Shown piece after piece: positions 11,745 to 24,200 of a DNA stretch of 64,000 nucleotides. The position numbers and the translations under genes were made by a program. The notes under the pieces are model-generated. The model was not told where the DNA came from. It was given only the letters and a program-made list of their open reading frames with translations, and made no database searches. The stretch spans positions 4,650,001-4,714,000 of the forward strand of contig VCCP01000005.1 in assembly GCA_005765155.1 (NCBI GenBank), written 5' to 3'. The first letter of the stretch is position 1. The number at the start of each line of letters is the position of its first letter. This stretch comes from Zelopaecilomyces penicillatus (taxonomy: Eukaryota > Ascomycota > Sordariomycetes > Hypocreales > Pseudodiploosporaceae).

Positions 11745-13085
11745 ATGGCCCTGTCGTATGAACAAGCCAAGCTGGTTAAGGGAACGATACCGGCACTCAA
11801 GGATCATGGCGAGCGCATCACCACCATCTTTTACCGCAACATGCTTCTGGACCACCCAGAACTCAACAACTACTTCAACATTGTCAATCAAGCCAACGGC
11901 CGCCAGCCACGAGCTCTGACATCAGTTATGCTCACGTTTGCAAACAGCATCAACCACACGGCTGATCTCGCCCCCAAATTAGAACGCATGTGCCAGAAGC
12001 ACTGCTCCTTGGGCATCCAGCCTGAGCAGTATGAGATTGTGGGCAAGTACCTGATAGGTGCGTTTGCCGAAGTGCTTGGCCCAGCCATGACCCCTGAAGT
12101 TAGAGCAGCTTGGCTAAAGGCATATTGGATGCTGGCTAAAATGTTGATTGGGCGTGAAACCCAACTGTACCGTCAGTGGGATGGATGGCAAGGTTGGAAG
12201 AGATTTCGCATTGGAAACAAGATCGAAGAGTCTGATGATATCTGCTCTCTCTACCTTGTTCCTGAGGATGGTATCGCTCTCCCAGACTTTTTGCCTGGGC
12301 AATTTATCTCTCTAAGGGTCAATGTTACTGGCATAGGGTTCTTGCAGGCGCGACAGTACTCGTTGAGCGATCGTCCTCGACGAGATTATTATCGCATCAC
12401 CATCAGGCGTGATGATGGCGCACGACTGGGACGACAGTCAAGTCGCTACTTGTCGGACACATGCAGTTCTATTCCGGGTATTGTCTCCAATATCCTGATC
12501 AATCAGAAGAACGTTGGCGATATTGTCGAGCTCACGCATCCGGCCGGTTCCTTCTTTTTGGATACTAACAATACCTCAAGTACGCCTATCGTGCTGATTT
12601 CCGCTGGTGTCGGTGTCACACCAATGATGTCGATCTTGAATTATGTCGCTAAACTCCAACCCACGCGTCCTGTTTCCTGGATTCACGGGTCGAGGAGCTC
12701 GGTGCCTTTTTCCGACCAAGTACAGCGCATACAGCGGGATATGCCAAATCTCAAGACAAATATCTTCAAGACGCATTTAGCAGAGTCTGATCTAGCCGGC
12801 GTCACACATGTCCATGACTACCGCATAGACCTCGCAAAGGTTCGCCCAGAGGATTTATGGCTGAAGCATTCGGCAGCGGAGTACTTCGTATGTGGACCTG
12901 AGCAGTTTATGGTTGAGATGGCACATTACCTTCAAGACCAAGGCGTCGCATCCTTCCGCATCAAACTTGAGTTGTTCAGTACGGGAGATGCTCAGTTCCA
13001 GGCCGATGCGGCGAAAGTTGTGTCTGGGAAATATCGAAACCCGAACGAAAGGAATTCGGATGTAAGCAGCCACAAATCCCTCTGA
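11745..13085 (+). CDS. Flavohemoglobin (nitric oxide dioxygenase)
   Basis: It detoxifies NO to nitrate using O2 and NAD(P)H. The frame is 446 codons, close to the family's usual size. The N-terminal globin domain (about residues 1-140) has the distal Tyr in FYRNMLLDHPEL, Gln/Leu in the E helix, and the proximal His in the QKHCSLGIQPEQY block. The reductase part has the FAD-binding RQYSLSD motif, an NAD(P)H-binding GVGVTPMMS motif and a C-terminal VCGPEQFM motif. All expected cofactor motifs are present. An alternative 3' end is possible: a GTAAGC donor at 13062 and a TTCAG acceptor ending at 13107 would replace the last residues with a tail ending at 13164 (see findings). No mitochondrial targeting peptide is evident, so a cytosolic form is likely. 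Confidence 0.94.
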   Translation: MALSYEQAKLVKGTIPALKDHGERITTIFYRNMLLDHPELNNYFNIVNQANGRQPRALTSVMLTFANSINHTADLAPKLERMCQKHCSLGIQPEQYEIVGKYLIGAFAEVLGPAMTPEVRAAWLKAYWMLAKMLIGRETQLYRQWDGWQGWKRFRIGNKIEESDDICSLYLVPEDGIALPDFLPGQFISLRVNVTGIGFLQARQYSLSDRPRRDYYRITIRRDDGARLGRQSSRYLSDTCSSIPGIVSNILINQKNVGDIVELTHPAGSFFLDTNNTSSTPIVLISAGVGVTPMMSILNYVAKLQPTRPVSWIHGSRSSVPFSDQVQRIQRDMPNLKTNIFKTHLAESDLAGVTHVHDYRIDLAKVRPEDLWLKHSAAEYFVCGPEQFMVEMAHYLQDQGVASFRIKLELFSTGDAQFQADAAKVVSGKYRNPNERNSDVSSHKSL

Positions 13086-13164
13086 CGGCCTATCTTTTCT
13101 GGTTCAGGTTAAAATTGCCCATCCACTAGAGATCAATGGCTGTTGCCGATGCAGACCAGTCTGA

Positions 13165-13940
13165 TACGGCTGCCAACATTATTCCAAGGAAGAAGGAACA
13201 CATCGGAAGGGTTTTCGTCCGAAATCCGACCACGGCTGGATTTTCGGGCAAAGCGGCACTGGTCACCGAGAACACCGGAACGCGCGCTGTGGCCTGGATA
13301 GAAGCATCAAATGACTCTTGGTTGATAGGCGGCTGAGAAAGGACTTTCATTATTCAATCAAAGCCACGTCATGCGCTTACTTTCGTCTCCCACCGGGCGC
13401 CGTGCAACAATAACGCATGACAGGTCCACGGATGAGCCTATCACACACGAAGCCTTGTAGCTGACGCGTGGGTATGTATCTTGAGAGGAAAGACAAAGGC
13501 CATGCTTTGGGGCAGATTACCCGAAAGAAGCGTAATTGATTCGGTTACTACCATAATGAAGGGCATGTTCGCTTGCTATTGGCTGTACTCATGCCTTTTC
13601 TATTTAAAGGTTATAGGGCTGGTAGGTATGGGTTGAATGATGATAGAGGGTGTTTTGCCAAATCGGCTAACCATTGGACCGGCCCATTGATCGGACGGAT
13701 ACACTGGGCATGCATGATGACCAAGCTCTGGGTTGCCCGCACGGCGAAGGATTTCCATTCCCCGCCCGGTTCTGCATAAGACGAGGAGCGTACCACTTAT
13801 TATATAAAGATGGAATCAAGCATTGCACCAAAATGGCCAACCCCTCTCAATCTTCTTCAACCTTATATACAAACCATTCCTTTTTTCCACACCCTCCCTA
13901 GGCCTACTTCTCCATCCACTACCCAGCAAACTCATTGAGA
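13165..13940. other. Intergenic region between flavohemoglobin and alpha/beta hydrolase
   Basis: Both flanking genes read rightward, so this holds a 3' UTR and a promoter. A TATATAAAG-type sequence at about 13801-13809 lies about 135 bases ahead of the hydrolase ATG and is a plausible TATA element. A 66-codon frame at 13136-13336 overlaps the 3' end of the flavohemoglobin region and shows no family features. Confidence 0.5.
13801..13809 (+). promoter_or_regulatory. Putative TATA element of the alpha/beta hydrolase gene
   Basis: TATATAAAG sits about 135 bases upstream of the ATG at 13941 and is followed by a CT-rich leader (CCCTCTCAATCTTCTTCAACC). Both features are typical of a regulated fungal promoter. 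The assignment rests on sequence and position only. Confidence 0.4.
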
Positions 13941-15026
13941 ATGGCAAAGTACGAAGAGCATGAGGTCGCATATGGCGACAACAAGTCAATCTTCTACAAT
14001 GCGGCGGGTGCTGTGAATGGCCCTCTAATCATTTTCATGCATGGATGGCCTGGAATTGGGAAGACGTGGCATGACCAGATCGATGCTTTTGCCGCTATGG
14101 GCTTCCGCGTTGTCGCCCCCGATATGCCTGGATATGGCAAGTCAACGGCTCGCAAAGATCAAGCAGACTACTCTCAGGAAATCATTGTTCAAGGGATGCT
14201 GGCACTACTTGCAGATACTGGACGTACTGAAGCGATCTGGGTCGCCCACGACTGGGGATGCGGTACTCTTTGGTCTCTCGCAAACGTCCACCCTGAAGTT
14301 TGTCGTGCTGTGGTCGGCCTTGCTGTGCCATATAGGACCGCAGAAATGGGATTGGAAAATGTCCTGAAGCTGGTCAACAGAGATTTATACCCTGAAGACG
14401 AGTATCCGTACGGCCAATGGTCCTATATGGAGTTTTATAGGCAGTCCTTCGATAAGGCATTGGAGTGGATGGACAAGGACATTCCTGGCTTCTTGAAGGC
14501 CATGTTGCAAAATGGCAACCCTGCTACTGCAAACAAGGTAGCTCCTTTGGCCAATATTGTACGGGATGGCGGCTGGTTCGGTGGTAGCGAGAAGCCGCCC
14601 AGTAGGGAGCAGATACCCGACGGCAACTCCAACGTCCGGCCAGACATTTTTGAGGAGCTTGTCGAGGCAATGCAAAAGACTTCATTTTATGGTGGCAACT
14701 CCTGGTACATGCACCATGAGGCAAACGCCGAATACAATATCAAGCAGTCCAAGTACGAGGGGAGGCTGAAGATGCCAGTCCTATTCATCCATGCCAGGTA
14801 CGACTCAACCTGCCAGTCGGTCGTGGGCAGGCTCGCGGAGCCAATGAGGAAATATTGCGATAATCTGAGCGAGGCAGTCATTGAAGCTGGGCATTGGGTA
14901 GGAGTGGAAAAGCCGGAAGAGACGAATGCGATCATGGCGAGGTGGCTGGTGGAAGAGGTCAAGGACTGGTGGCCTGGGTTTTGGGCCAATCCGCTGACAA
15001 AGAATCAGGGGGGAAACGCGAACTGA
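13941..15026 (+). CDS. Alpha/beta hydrolase, epoxide-hydrolase-like
   Basis: The frame codes for 361 residues from the ATG at 13941; an upstream in-frame TTG at 13935 is not a credible eukaryotic start. Seen directly: the oxyanion-hole HGWPG at 34-38, PDMPGYGKS at 60-68, and a nucleophile elbow VAHDWG with Asp104. An Asp nucleophile fits epoxide hydrolases or haloalkane dehalogenases rather than esterases. The probable acid is Asp288 (HARYDSTC) and the base His318 (EAGHWV). The cap contains Tyr-rich segments (YMEFYRQ, WYMHH) that could supply the epoxide-polarising tyrosines. Cytosolic, as no signal peptide is visible. In fungi such enzymes detoxify epoxides or act in secondary metabolism. 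No biosynthetic cluster surrounds this one, so the substrate is unknown. Confidence 0.88.
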   Translation: MAKYEEHEVAYGDNKSIFYNAAGAVNGPLIIFMHGWPGIGKTWHDQIDAFAAMGFRVVAPDMPGYGKSTARKDQADYSQEIIVQGMLALLADTGRTEAIWVAHDWGCGTLWSLANVHPEVCRAVVGLAVPYRTAEMGLENVLKLVNRDLYPEDEYPYGQWSYMEFYRQSFDKALEWMDKDIPGFLKAMLQNGNPATANKVAPLANIVRDGGWFGGSEKPPSREQIPDGNSNVRPDIFEELVEAMQKTSFYGGNSWYMHHEANAEYNIKQSKYEGRLKMPVLFIHARYDSTCQSVVGRLAEPMRKYCDNLSEAVIEAGHWVGVEKPEETNAIMARWLVEEVKDWWPGFWANPLTKNQGGNAN

Positions 15027-15477
15027 TAATGAGAAGATGGATTCTTGAAGTTTAAATGAAGAGTCGTATCTATACTTTTTTTTACAGAATCTCTTGTGCC
15101 TAATACGTGGTGTCAATGCTGTGTGCGATGGATCTATCAGACATCTCTTGATTGTCGGCGATGATTGCACTGACATGTTACAGAACTTGGCAGATATTGT
15201 CTATGGTACATGTTCAACCGAATTTCCTAACATCAGATGATCACTTAGAAAGTTGGGCTATAGTTACGCTCACAATCCGATATGCCAATAGAATGGTTTA
15301 TTTCAGTGCCAACATAAGGCAGGAGTATTATTAAGTATTGTATTCTTTTATTCTTAATAATGATATTATGTTTTCTATCGTATATCTCTAAATTCTATCT
15401 ATAGTTCCGGTAACTTTTCTCATTATTTGCTCAAGGTATAAAAAAGGGAATAAACGAGAACACAGTGATGGAAATTT
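15027..15477. other. Convergent 3' intergenic region
   Basis: It lies between the hydrolase and the transporter, which converge. It is AT-rich, especially 15290-15420, and holds no coding frame of note. It should carry both 3' UTRs. Confidence 0.6.
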
Positions 15478-18400
15478 TCACTGCGCAGTCTTGGACGTCT
15501 TGGTCCGCAGCTTCATCATTATATAAACCAAAGAATACGAACTGATCACAAAAATCACAATAATTCCAGTATCACGCCAGCCGTAATAGTACTCGTCAAT
15601 GTGCATGGTCCGCAGATAGTCTTGGGCAAGCGTGTAAGAGCACACTTTGCAACTCTCGGTGGCGTCCGGGTTGACAAGGTTGCTAGCGGTGCCGAGTCCA
15701 TCCCGCATGTAATCGGCTAGGTAAGCGCCGCAGGTAGTGCCGTTCGGGGGGTCAAAGACGGCAAACTCGCTGCCCTTGCACTGGACGTCTTGGCCCCAGC
15801 TGGTGAAGACGAGTAGGCTGCTCATGAGGTAGGTAAAAGGGTCGACCCAGTACATCCAGTAGCGCCAAAAGGCTTGGATCTGGTGGTAGGGGACGAGGAT
15901 GCCGCAGAAGGAGACGAGGAAGCTGACGAGTAAGGGGTTGACAAGGGCGGCGAAGACTTCGTTGGGTGCGTAGGCGGCGACGAATTGGCCGAGGCCGGTG
16001 TAGAGCAGTTCGTAGACGAGGACGACGAAAAGGACGGCGCCTGCGCGGGCGGGGATGAGAGGGAATCCGACTGTGAAGTACCAGCAGAAGAAGTAGAGTA
16101 CGCCGCAGAGGAAGAGGTAGGGGATTTCGGAGAGGATGAGACCTGTGACGAAGGCGGTCCATGAGTACATTTTGGATTTCTTCTCTCGAGTTTCAAAGAT
16201 ATCGCGGCGTGCTATGAAGAGCGGTTGAAGCTGTGCAATCACACCGGGAGCCACAAAGATGAACTGCCAGACAGCAAACACACGGGACTGTAAGTCGCCC
16301 ACTGAGTCGCGTACCTGAAAGAAGGTGAAGCCGGTGAAGAGCGCCGATGTAAGGTGCAGGATGATCTTGTTGTTGACGTAGTCGGTGTTGCGGTACAGCG
16401 AGATATTCATGCGCCGCGTCACGAGCTTCGTCTGCTCCCAGAGTGTCGTAGCAAACTCATGCCCGTCGTCGACAGTGCCAGGCGGCTTAGCAGCAGCATC
16501 TTCAATGATACGGTCCAGCTCCTGCGTCATGGCTGTCTGTTCCGGAGACGCGAGCCAGACCTGATTCCAGTCCCGGCCCTTGGATAAGTGTCCTGACACC
16601 ACATCAATCATGTGCTCAGCCGGGTTAGCATTCTGCGGGCAGGGCGCGCCGTGCCGCGCGAAATAAGACTTGACTGTCTGGGCCTGGGCGCCAATGTCGC
16701 CAAAGTACACCATCTTGCCGCCCTTGGCGAGGAGCAGTAAAGTGTCAAACTGGGCGAAGAGCTGGGCTGAGGGCTGGTGGATGGTGACGAGGACAGCTTG
16801 GCCGTGAGCAGCGAGTTTTCTCAGGAAGCGGACTGTGTTGTAGGCGGATTGTCCGTCGAGTCCGGAGGTAGGCTCATCGAGGAAGATGAGGATGCTGGGC
16901 TTAGCGACGAGCTCAACGCCAATGGTGACGCGTTTGCGCTGCTCTACGTTCAGTCCGTTGCCGACTGTGCCGATCATAGTGTCGGCCAAATCGTGCAGCT
17001 CCAGCAGCTCGATGATGGTATCGACGTATTTGAGCTTCTCAGCGCGAGGAGTTTCGCGGTTTTGGCGGAGAAGGGCAGAGAATTTGAGGGCTTCGCGCAC
17101 GGTGGTCAGGGGCTCGTGAACATCAAGCTGTTCACAGTATCCAGCAGAGCGCTGGAATGAGACGGGCAGCGGGCGGCCGTCGACCAAGATGGAGCCCCTG
17201 ATCGTGCCCTCGGTTTTACGTTGGGCGAGCACGTCCAGCAGCGTTGTCTTTCCAGCTCCAGATGAACCCATCAGGGCGCCAAGCATACCTGGCTTGACCC
17301 ACCCCTGAACATTGTCGAGCAGAACCTTCTCTCCATCTGCGGTGTTCACGGTGTATGTGACATTCTTCCATGTATAAATGGACGAGTTGCGCATCAGGTC
17401 CGAGTTCCCGCCGCTGCCCTCATCAGAACTTTCAGCAACGGTGGAACCTCGATAGACGGAGCTATTGCCGCTGGCTGACTTTTCTCCAGCTGGGGTCTCT
17501 TCATCATTGCGCGACGTTGCTTGGTGAGCCAGTGCTCTCTCTCTCGGAATTAGCAAGCTTGAGCCCCGCTCAGCCGATGAGCGCCACCTGGTGGTAGCAA
17601 AAATGGTGATTGCGATGAATAGCGCCCAAAAAGCCCAGATGATGGCAAAGTTCCTCCAGATGTGGGCTTTGCTGTATGTCAACGCGGAGAGGTAATCGGC
17701 GCCAGTGACGAAACCGCGTCCTTCGACCGAACCGAGCACTCCAGCGCAACCTTGATTAGTGGTGCTGTTGTAGGTTGGTCCGCTCGGCACCAGATTGTTC
17801 CCAACGCAGGCGATTATCTTGTCATGAAGCTCGTTTGACAACAGCGCGTCAAAGGCATATGCCAGAGGGTCGACCCAGAAAATCCACACGAACCAGGGGT
17901 GCATTTGGGGTTTTTGAATGAGGAATCCGATGTAGACGACGATGGCGGGTAAAACGAGTCCTGAAAGCTGAGATGCCACGTTAAAGCTGCTGAAGGATGC
18001 ACCAATGGCTCGAAACATGGCAGTCATGCACTGTGAGGATGTGTGTTAGCATATTGTTACAGGTTCTTAGATATTCGAGATACTAAGCCGCCAGACCTTT
18101 GCCAGCGGTGCCGAGGTGAAAAGGGCGGTGATCGCGTGGAGGGAATCAATAACTTACCATGTATGATGCAAAGAGAATGATCCAGTAGGTGAAAAAGGCA
18201 GCAGCGGTCATCTCAAACCCAATCATAAAGTACATGATAAGAGAAAAGATGGTGATAGAAAGTCCGATGACCGGTAAATCTGCAATGACTTGAGCGATAC
18301 ACACAGCCGCCGGATGGAAAAGAGCAAATGACTTGTGCTTCAGCAAGATCGGCCGTCCAGTAAAGGAATCAGTCACCTCGGACATGGCCAACAGAGACTG

Positions 18401-19906
18401 ATAAAGCACAGAAAAGAACAGCGCGCCATTCTTCATGAAAAGACCACTCGAATCAGCAGGCGCGTTGTAGTATAACGAACCCCCTAGGAGTGCCTGCACT
18501 AGTGTCGAAAACTGCATGATGAAGAATGTAGCCTTATCTCCCCAGATGATCTGGTACTGACGAATAACGCATGCCATGACCTGGGTGAAGAAACCAACAA
18601 CAAGGGGGGTGCTGGCAGGAAGTCGCGGGTCCTTTTCCATCCTAACACTCTCATGGAAGAGCCTCGTGTTTTCCTGTGCCAACTCTGTGTCTGGGTAGTC
18701 ATATTCGCCCGTCATTCGCTCATATGTTTTGGAGCCCTTATACTCGGCCAACAACTCATTTGCATCTCGGGGGAAAGGCTTGGCAATATTGCGCCGAACC
18801 TTGCGCTCTGTCGGAATGGTCACTCCGGTCAAGAAGTCGGCAACATTGGCGCCCTGCTCGCAGATGAAACCCAGTTCCTCCATAAAGGGTCTAGCCTCTT
18901 CTCTAGGTCCATAAAAGATTTGTTTGCCTTCATCAAGGACGAGGACCTTGTCAAAGAGATCATAGATGCCATTGCCGGCTTGGTAAAGGGTGACAATGGA
19001 TGTTAAGCCAAGCACATCGGTCATAGTACGAATAGCCTTGGTGTAGTCAAGTGCGCTGCGGATGGTTAGAGATATGTCTTGACGAAACTGCTAATCTGTA
19101 GAAAAAAGGAGAGAGAAGACTTACGAACTGGCATCCAGACCTCGGGTTGAATTGTCCCAGCAAAAGACTGAGCCTCGTGTTGCCAGACATTCCAGAATAG
19201 ATACTCGTTTGCGTTCTCCGCCAGAAACGCCGCGAACATACTCATTGCCGACCTTGGTATCCGCTGTGTGCTTGATACCCATAGACTCAAGAAGGAAATC
19301 CCGAGTCTCAGTGCGAAGTTCCTCTTTTGACGCAACACCTTCGGGGACCCACGCTGGCACCTTGAGACGGGTCGCAAAGTCCAATGTCTCCTGAACGGTA
19401 AGGGTTGGATGGAATAGCTCCTCTTCGGAATTGACGATGATCTGGCCCCGGTATAATTCCGCTTCCTTGGAGGTCATGGCGCCATAGTGGACATCTCCTG
19501 ATACTTTAGAGTACCCCTGTCTTTTATTCGCCAGCATACTCAACAGCGTTGAGCAGCCAGAGCCCGGTCGCCCCAGCACAAGAAGCATCTCGCCAGGCTT
19601 GACGCATCCATGGCTGTCATCGAGAATCGTCCTTAATGTGGACTTGTGTCGTAGTCGTTGTGTGATGCGTTGTGGGTTGAACTGAGAGAGGAAATTTTCA
19701 TGAATAGAAGCGTCGGCGCCAACGGCCTCAACGGTGAGGTGCTGCCAGGTCACGCCCAGCCGGCGAGGTGGGATCCCGGATGCACGATCACGCTCGTGGG
19801 ATGCCACAACCAATGGCTTCAGCGCCCATTCAGCTTCATCCAAGCCGTTGTGTTTTTCTAGGAGTTGTCCATCCTGGATGGGTGTGCTGGTACCGTCGAG
19901 ACTCAT
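15478..19906 (-). CDS. Full-size PDR-type ABC transporter (ABCG)
   Basis: A multidrug or metabolite exporter of the plasma membrane. Three exons, 19906-19125, 19055-18158 and 18030-15478, give 1410 residues in the (NBD-TMD)x2 order. The start is the ATG at 19906 (MSLDGTSTP); a TTG 15 bases upstream is not credible. The N-terminal NBD has GRPGSGCST, where Cys replaces the Walker A Lys, signature VSGGERKR, and a degenerate Walker B (CWDNSTRGLD). The C-terminal NBD has intact Walker A GSSGAGKTT, a degenerate signature NVEQRKRV, Walker B LIFLDEPTSGLD and the His switch TIHQPSAQLF. This asymmetry is normal for fungal PDR pumps. Both TMDs are complete, with the Cys-containing loops before the last helices. 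It diverges from the Zn2Cys6 regulator at 21273, which may control it. Confidence 0.94.
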
Positions 19907-21272
19907 GATGAATCCCAGCAAATTTGATTATCGAAGTAGTTGAAAGATGTATAAGAGGTCCGAGAACCAGGTCTGCGAAGAGACTGGTGTAGCATGCACT
20001 AAGGAGACAACATATAGAACAGAAGAGTAGAGTCAATGTTGAAGTCAATGATGAAGTTAATGGGTTGGTTTGCTCGAGATGCTGATTCATTACTCAACGA
20101 AAGAAACTAGTAAGTGGAAGGGAAGAAGGGCCAAAAGCACTCTTATACGAGAACTTTTCTGCCTCCCCGTCAAGCTTCCACTTGGCAGCCCCCACAATAC
20201 TAGGTAAAAGCGAAGAGATCTTCCCGGAACTAACGAAACAGCTCAGAACGCGCTTTAGGCGCCATGATGGAGAATCTTGGGCGGATACAGCTGCGCGGGC
20301 CTCGCTAAGCAATGATTAATCATGTTTTCCTCTTGCGTATATTCAACGCGCGCGGTCTGCCCACATCACTGTGATGAGGCCGTACTGTGGGGGCCGTTTC
20401 CCGCGCAAAACGCATGGCAGCGGATCTCCTCCACCTGCACGATGGGCGCCGACCTGCGACAAGCTGAAAAAGGCCATGAGTTCAACCGTCATGAACTCGG
20501 ATCCCGGAACAAGGCGGTGTCGCACTGGGCAAGGCCGGGAGGGTTTCGAGGAGGAGTCATGCCGGAGCGTCCTACGGCGGTGCGATGGCAACGGATTCTC
20601 AACTTTTCGTATGTATGGATGCATGGCTTGGCTGGGCAAAGGGCGTGGAGCGGACTTGGAAAGGTCCGTGGCCAGCAGAACTATCGACAGGCCAGCCAAG
20701 GCGAGCGGAGTGCGCACTTGCAAAACTCCGTAGTCCGTCTGTAGCCAATCAGACCAGGGCCATCTCCCCAAAACGACGTACCGACGGTCCCGGATGGGAT
20801 CATGGCGAGTTAGTTGTGACTTGTAACAACAGCAAGAATGACCTGCAAACCGCCTCAGCTTGTTCTCGAAACAAAGCCTCACAAAGACCCCTTCCAACCG
20901 AAGGGGTGTTTCTCAGTACGCAAGGTCACATGACCAGTCTCCCTGCGTTTCCTTCAAGTACGTACCCACCCCAGCGAACGGAACGGAGTCGTGAAGAGGC
21001 CGCCCTACACGGTTCGTCCTGCCTACAACGCAAAACCTCCCCTACCCAAACCATTTCTGCGTACTCACTCGTACGTAACGAGAAAAAAAAGGGGTCCGCC
21101 AGAAAAGAAACGTCCCTGGGTCGAAGCGCCGAGCAAGGCGTAACAGCGCTATCTCCATTTCTTTTTCTTTAGAGCATATCCCATCGGCTCTTCGGCCGCT
21201 GCCGGACTCACATCCCGGCCGTGTCCAATCTCACACGCCCCGGAGGGGGGGGAGGCGAGACGGGCATATGCG
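19907..21272. promoter_or_regulatory. Shared divergent promoter region, ABC transporter / Zn2Cys6 regulator
   Basis: The 1.37 kb between two divergent starts is expected to hold both promoters. CGG/CCG triplets, the half-sites of Zn2Cys6 proteins, are frequent, for example CTCCGTAGTCCG near 20727-20738 and GGAACGGAGTCG near 20980-20991. A TCCGTGGC at 20665-20672 is one base from the yeast pleiotropic-drug-resistance element. The overlapping frames at 20322-20744 and 20585-21172 are in conflicting registers and are treated as noise. Confidence 0.45.
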
Positions 21273-24200
21273 ATGATGGACGCCGATGACGCCGGCACCG
21301 TGCCGGACCTCGGTGAGGGTGAGGGCGAGGGTGAAAGCCCCAACGGCGAGCAGACGCCTGGCAGTAGCAGCACAAACAAGCCGACTGCTGCACATACCAT
21401 CTCGGTGAGTTTGACGACGGGGGTGGGCCCACTTCTCCGGGATTGCGCTGTTCATGCTCATGTGTGAGATGGGGTGTGACGGGATGTGACGAGACATTGG
21501 TGGCTGTGTGGTGCTTTTCTGCTGTGTTCTTATTACTCTTTTGAACAAAAATGTCACATCAATTGTTGCATAAGTTTGCTAACCTGGTCTTGAATCCATT
21601 CAAAAGTGTTTCCGCTGCCGCCACAGAAAGGTTTGTTCATTTCACCTTATCTCACTCACACACACACACACACTCTCTCTCTCTCTCTCTTTCTTCACTC
21701 CCCCCGTTCAACTAAGAATGACCTCCTCTCCTGACTCTGCTTCTCCAAGATCCGATGTGACCGCCAAGATCCATGTCAATCATGCATCCAGGTGGGTGCC
21801 GAATGTTCATACCCTGCAAGTCGACGAGCAGCCAAGAAGCGGCAACGTTTGCTGCTATCGTCTCATCAGTAAGCCCCACGCCGCCTAGAGGACACATTTT
21901 TTTAACCTATTTTCGCCCTATCCCCATCTCCCATCCCCGTTGGAGTCTTACACGTTGATTGGCTCAGAGTTTTGGTTCAGAAAGACTGATGTGATACGTG
22001 TGGTGCTACAACAGGGCCCAGCAGATTGATCATATTGAAAAGAGACTCGAGGAGGTCGCCGCTAGTTTGGACCGTTTGACAAAGTCTCTGCCACTTAGGC
22101 TCCCTGCTGCTGCTGCTACTCCTGCTTCTGCTCCTCTTTTCGCCAGCAATCACGAGTTCAGTGATGACCGGTCTATTGTAGCCTCAACTGTCACAAGCCC
22201 AGAGGGACGGGCCGGCGCTGCTAGTGGTAGTAGTCAAGCTACCACGGACACCAAGGGCCCAACTGCAAAGGTCGACTTTGAACAGGATCCGTCTCTTACT
22301 GCTCACGCCCTCTTCACCAAGGACTTTCTTCATAATGTAATCGGAAACGGTACGCTCTGCGGGCTTCAGGATGATGTTGGAGATGCTGTCGATTCCTTGC
22401 GTCTGCTGGTCGACGCACAGAAACAGCACTCCTCCAGTTCATACGAGACTGTATATACACACAAAAGATCAACGCCTCCGGGGTTATCAATACGCGATCT
22501 CCCGTTGCCGCCAATCGAGCTTGTTGTCTCTGTACTGCGCATGGTAAAGGGTCAGTGTAGCCCTCCTTCCTTCACAACTTTTAACCTCGTCACCCAGATC
22601 CGAAACATCACATTATATCTACCAAGAAAGGTACCATTATCGTAGTGCTAGGCTAACAAAGTTTTCAAAACATAGACTCTCGTGTGCTGCGCTTCCAGTG
22701 GTTTGCCGAATTCATGACTGTACCCCTATTCACAGAGTACTTTCTAAAAGTCTATTCCCCAGGAGGCGATGTAACCTATGCAGATCTCATCATCCTAAAT
22801 GCCGGCCTGTATTGGGTCTTTCGGTCTTGTAGTGGTGTTGATAGCGAGAAGCCAAGAGCTGAGGAATACATGCGCCATGCCGCAGCTTGCAGGGACAATC
22901 TGGAGACTGTTCTAGCCGCCCTCCCATTCCAGCTCCCCACAACACTGGAATATGCCTGTGCTCTCACAATGGCGGTATGTTATCCATTCTTTCTAAACGA
23001 TAGCATATCAGGCATCTCGTCTAATACGTTCTTGACCTCATAGTGTCAGTACTGCCTCGAGATATGCCAGCCATCAGTCGCATGGATCTTCATCATCACC
23101 GCATCCAACATCAGCCAGGCTCTCGGATGCCACAGCCTTGCACTCATGACCAACGATGACTACCCCACAAGAAAAGTCAAAATGGATCTCTTTTGGTTCA
23201 TCTACTGCCACGAGAAAAGTCTCGCACTTCGCCTCGGCAGATGCTCAACCATCCAAGACTACGTAATCAGTATCCCTCTGCCTCAGGTTCCCGTCGATTC
23301 AAGAAACTACTTCCGTCCCAAGTGGATCGGCATATGTCGTGTCCAAGCCAAGATACACGAGGAGATATATAGCCCAACCGCCCTGGCTAAAGATGACGCT
23401 GTACGGATAGCTTCTTCAAAGTCTCTGGTCCAAGAGCTTTTAGTGGCAATGCACGCCGTAACAGCAGAGGAGGTAAGTAGGGTTGTGTTTGTTTGAGTTG
23501 TATATACAAGGTTTCTAACTTTTTGGTGCCAGCATACTCACCGACAAGCGCGACGCGCTGCTGTGGGCGATAAAGTAGATGCACTGCTAGAAAGTGCAGA
23601 TATGCTAATCAATTATTCGACTCTTGCTCTCATCTATCGCGCCATTCCAATGCCGCCAAACTCACCAACTTCCTTTTGCGAAGAATGCATCACTGCTTCC
23701 CGCAAGGCTCTCGAGACACATCGAAAGTGTGTAGAGCTCATTGTCGAAATCAATATGGAATTGTTCGACATCTTCATCGATTGGTACGTACAGATCTTAC
23801 CTTCACCATTCTTCTTAGTCTCTATACCATGAGCTCTCAAACGTTCAAACTTACCTAGTCCTTATCTGTGTACTAACATATATTGGTTGCAGGTCAATGA
23901 TGTACTCCCCTTTTGTCCCCTTCATGGTTCTCTTCTGCCACTCCATCGAGACATCCCACCCCGACGATCTCAAGTTCCTCGAAGGCTTCATCTGCACTCT
24001 CAAAAAGTGGAAAACTTTCGTCAACGAAGCAGCCATGAAACAGCACCGCCTCTTCCAGGTTCTCTTCAACGTCGCCCGCAAGTACACAGACGTGAAAACC
24101 GCATCGCATCGAGAACAGCTACAGAGCCAGGCTGAGAGGGATTTCAACACATACCTCAACGCACTGGGCTTGGCGCCGTTCCAGATGCTGCCCGGCCAGG

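Noticed and set aside
13136..13336. 66-codon frame after the flavohemoglobin
   Set aside because: Overlaps the possible alternative C-terminus, has no conserved feature and no leader of its own.
20322..21172. Plus-strand frames of 140 and 195 codons between the ABC pump and the regulator
   Set aside because: They conflict in register with each other and with a minus-strand frame, have no domain, and lie in a divergent promoter region.
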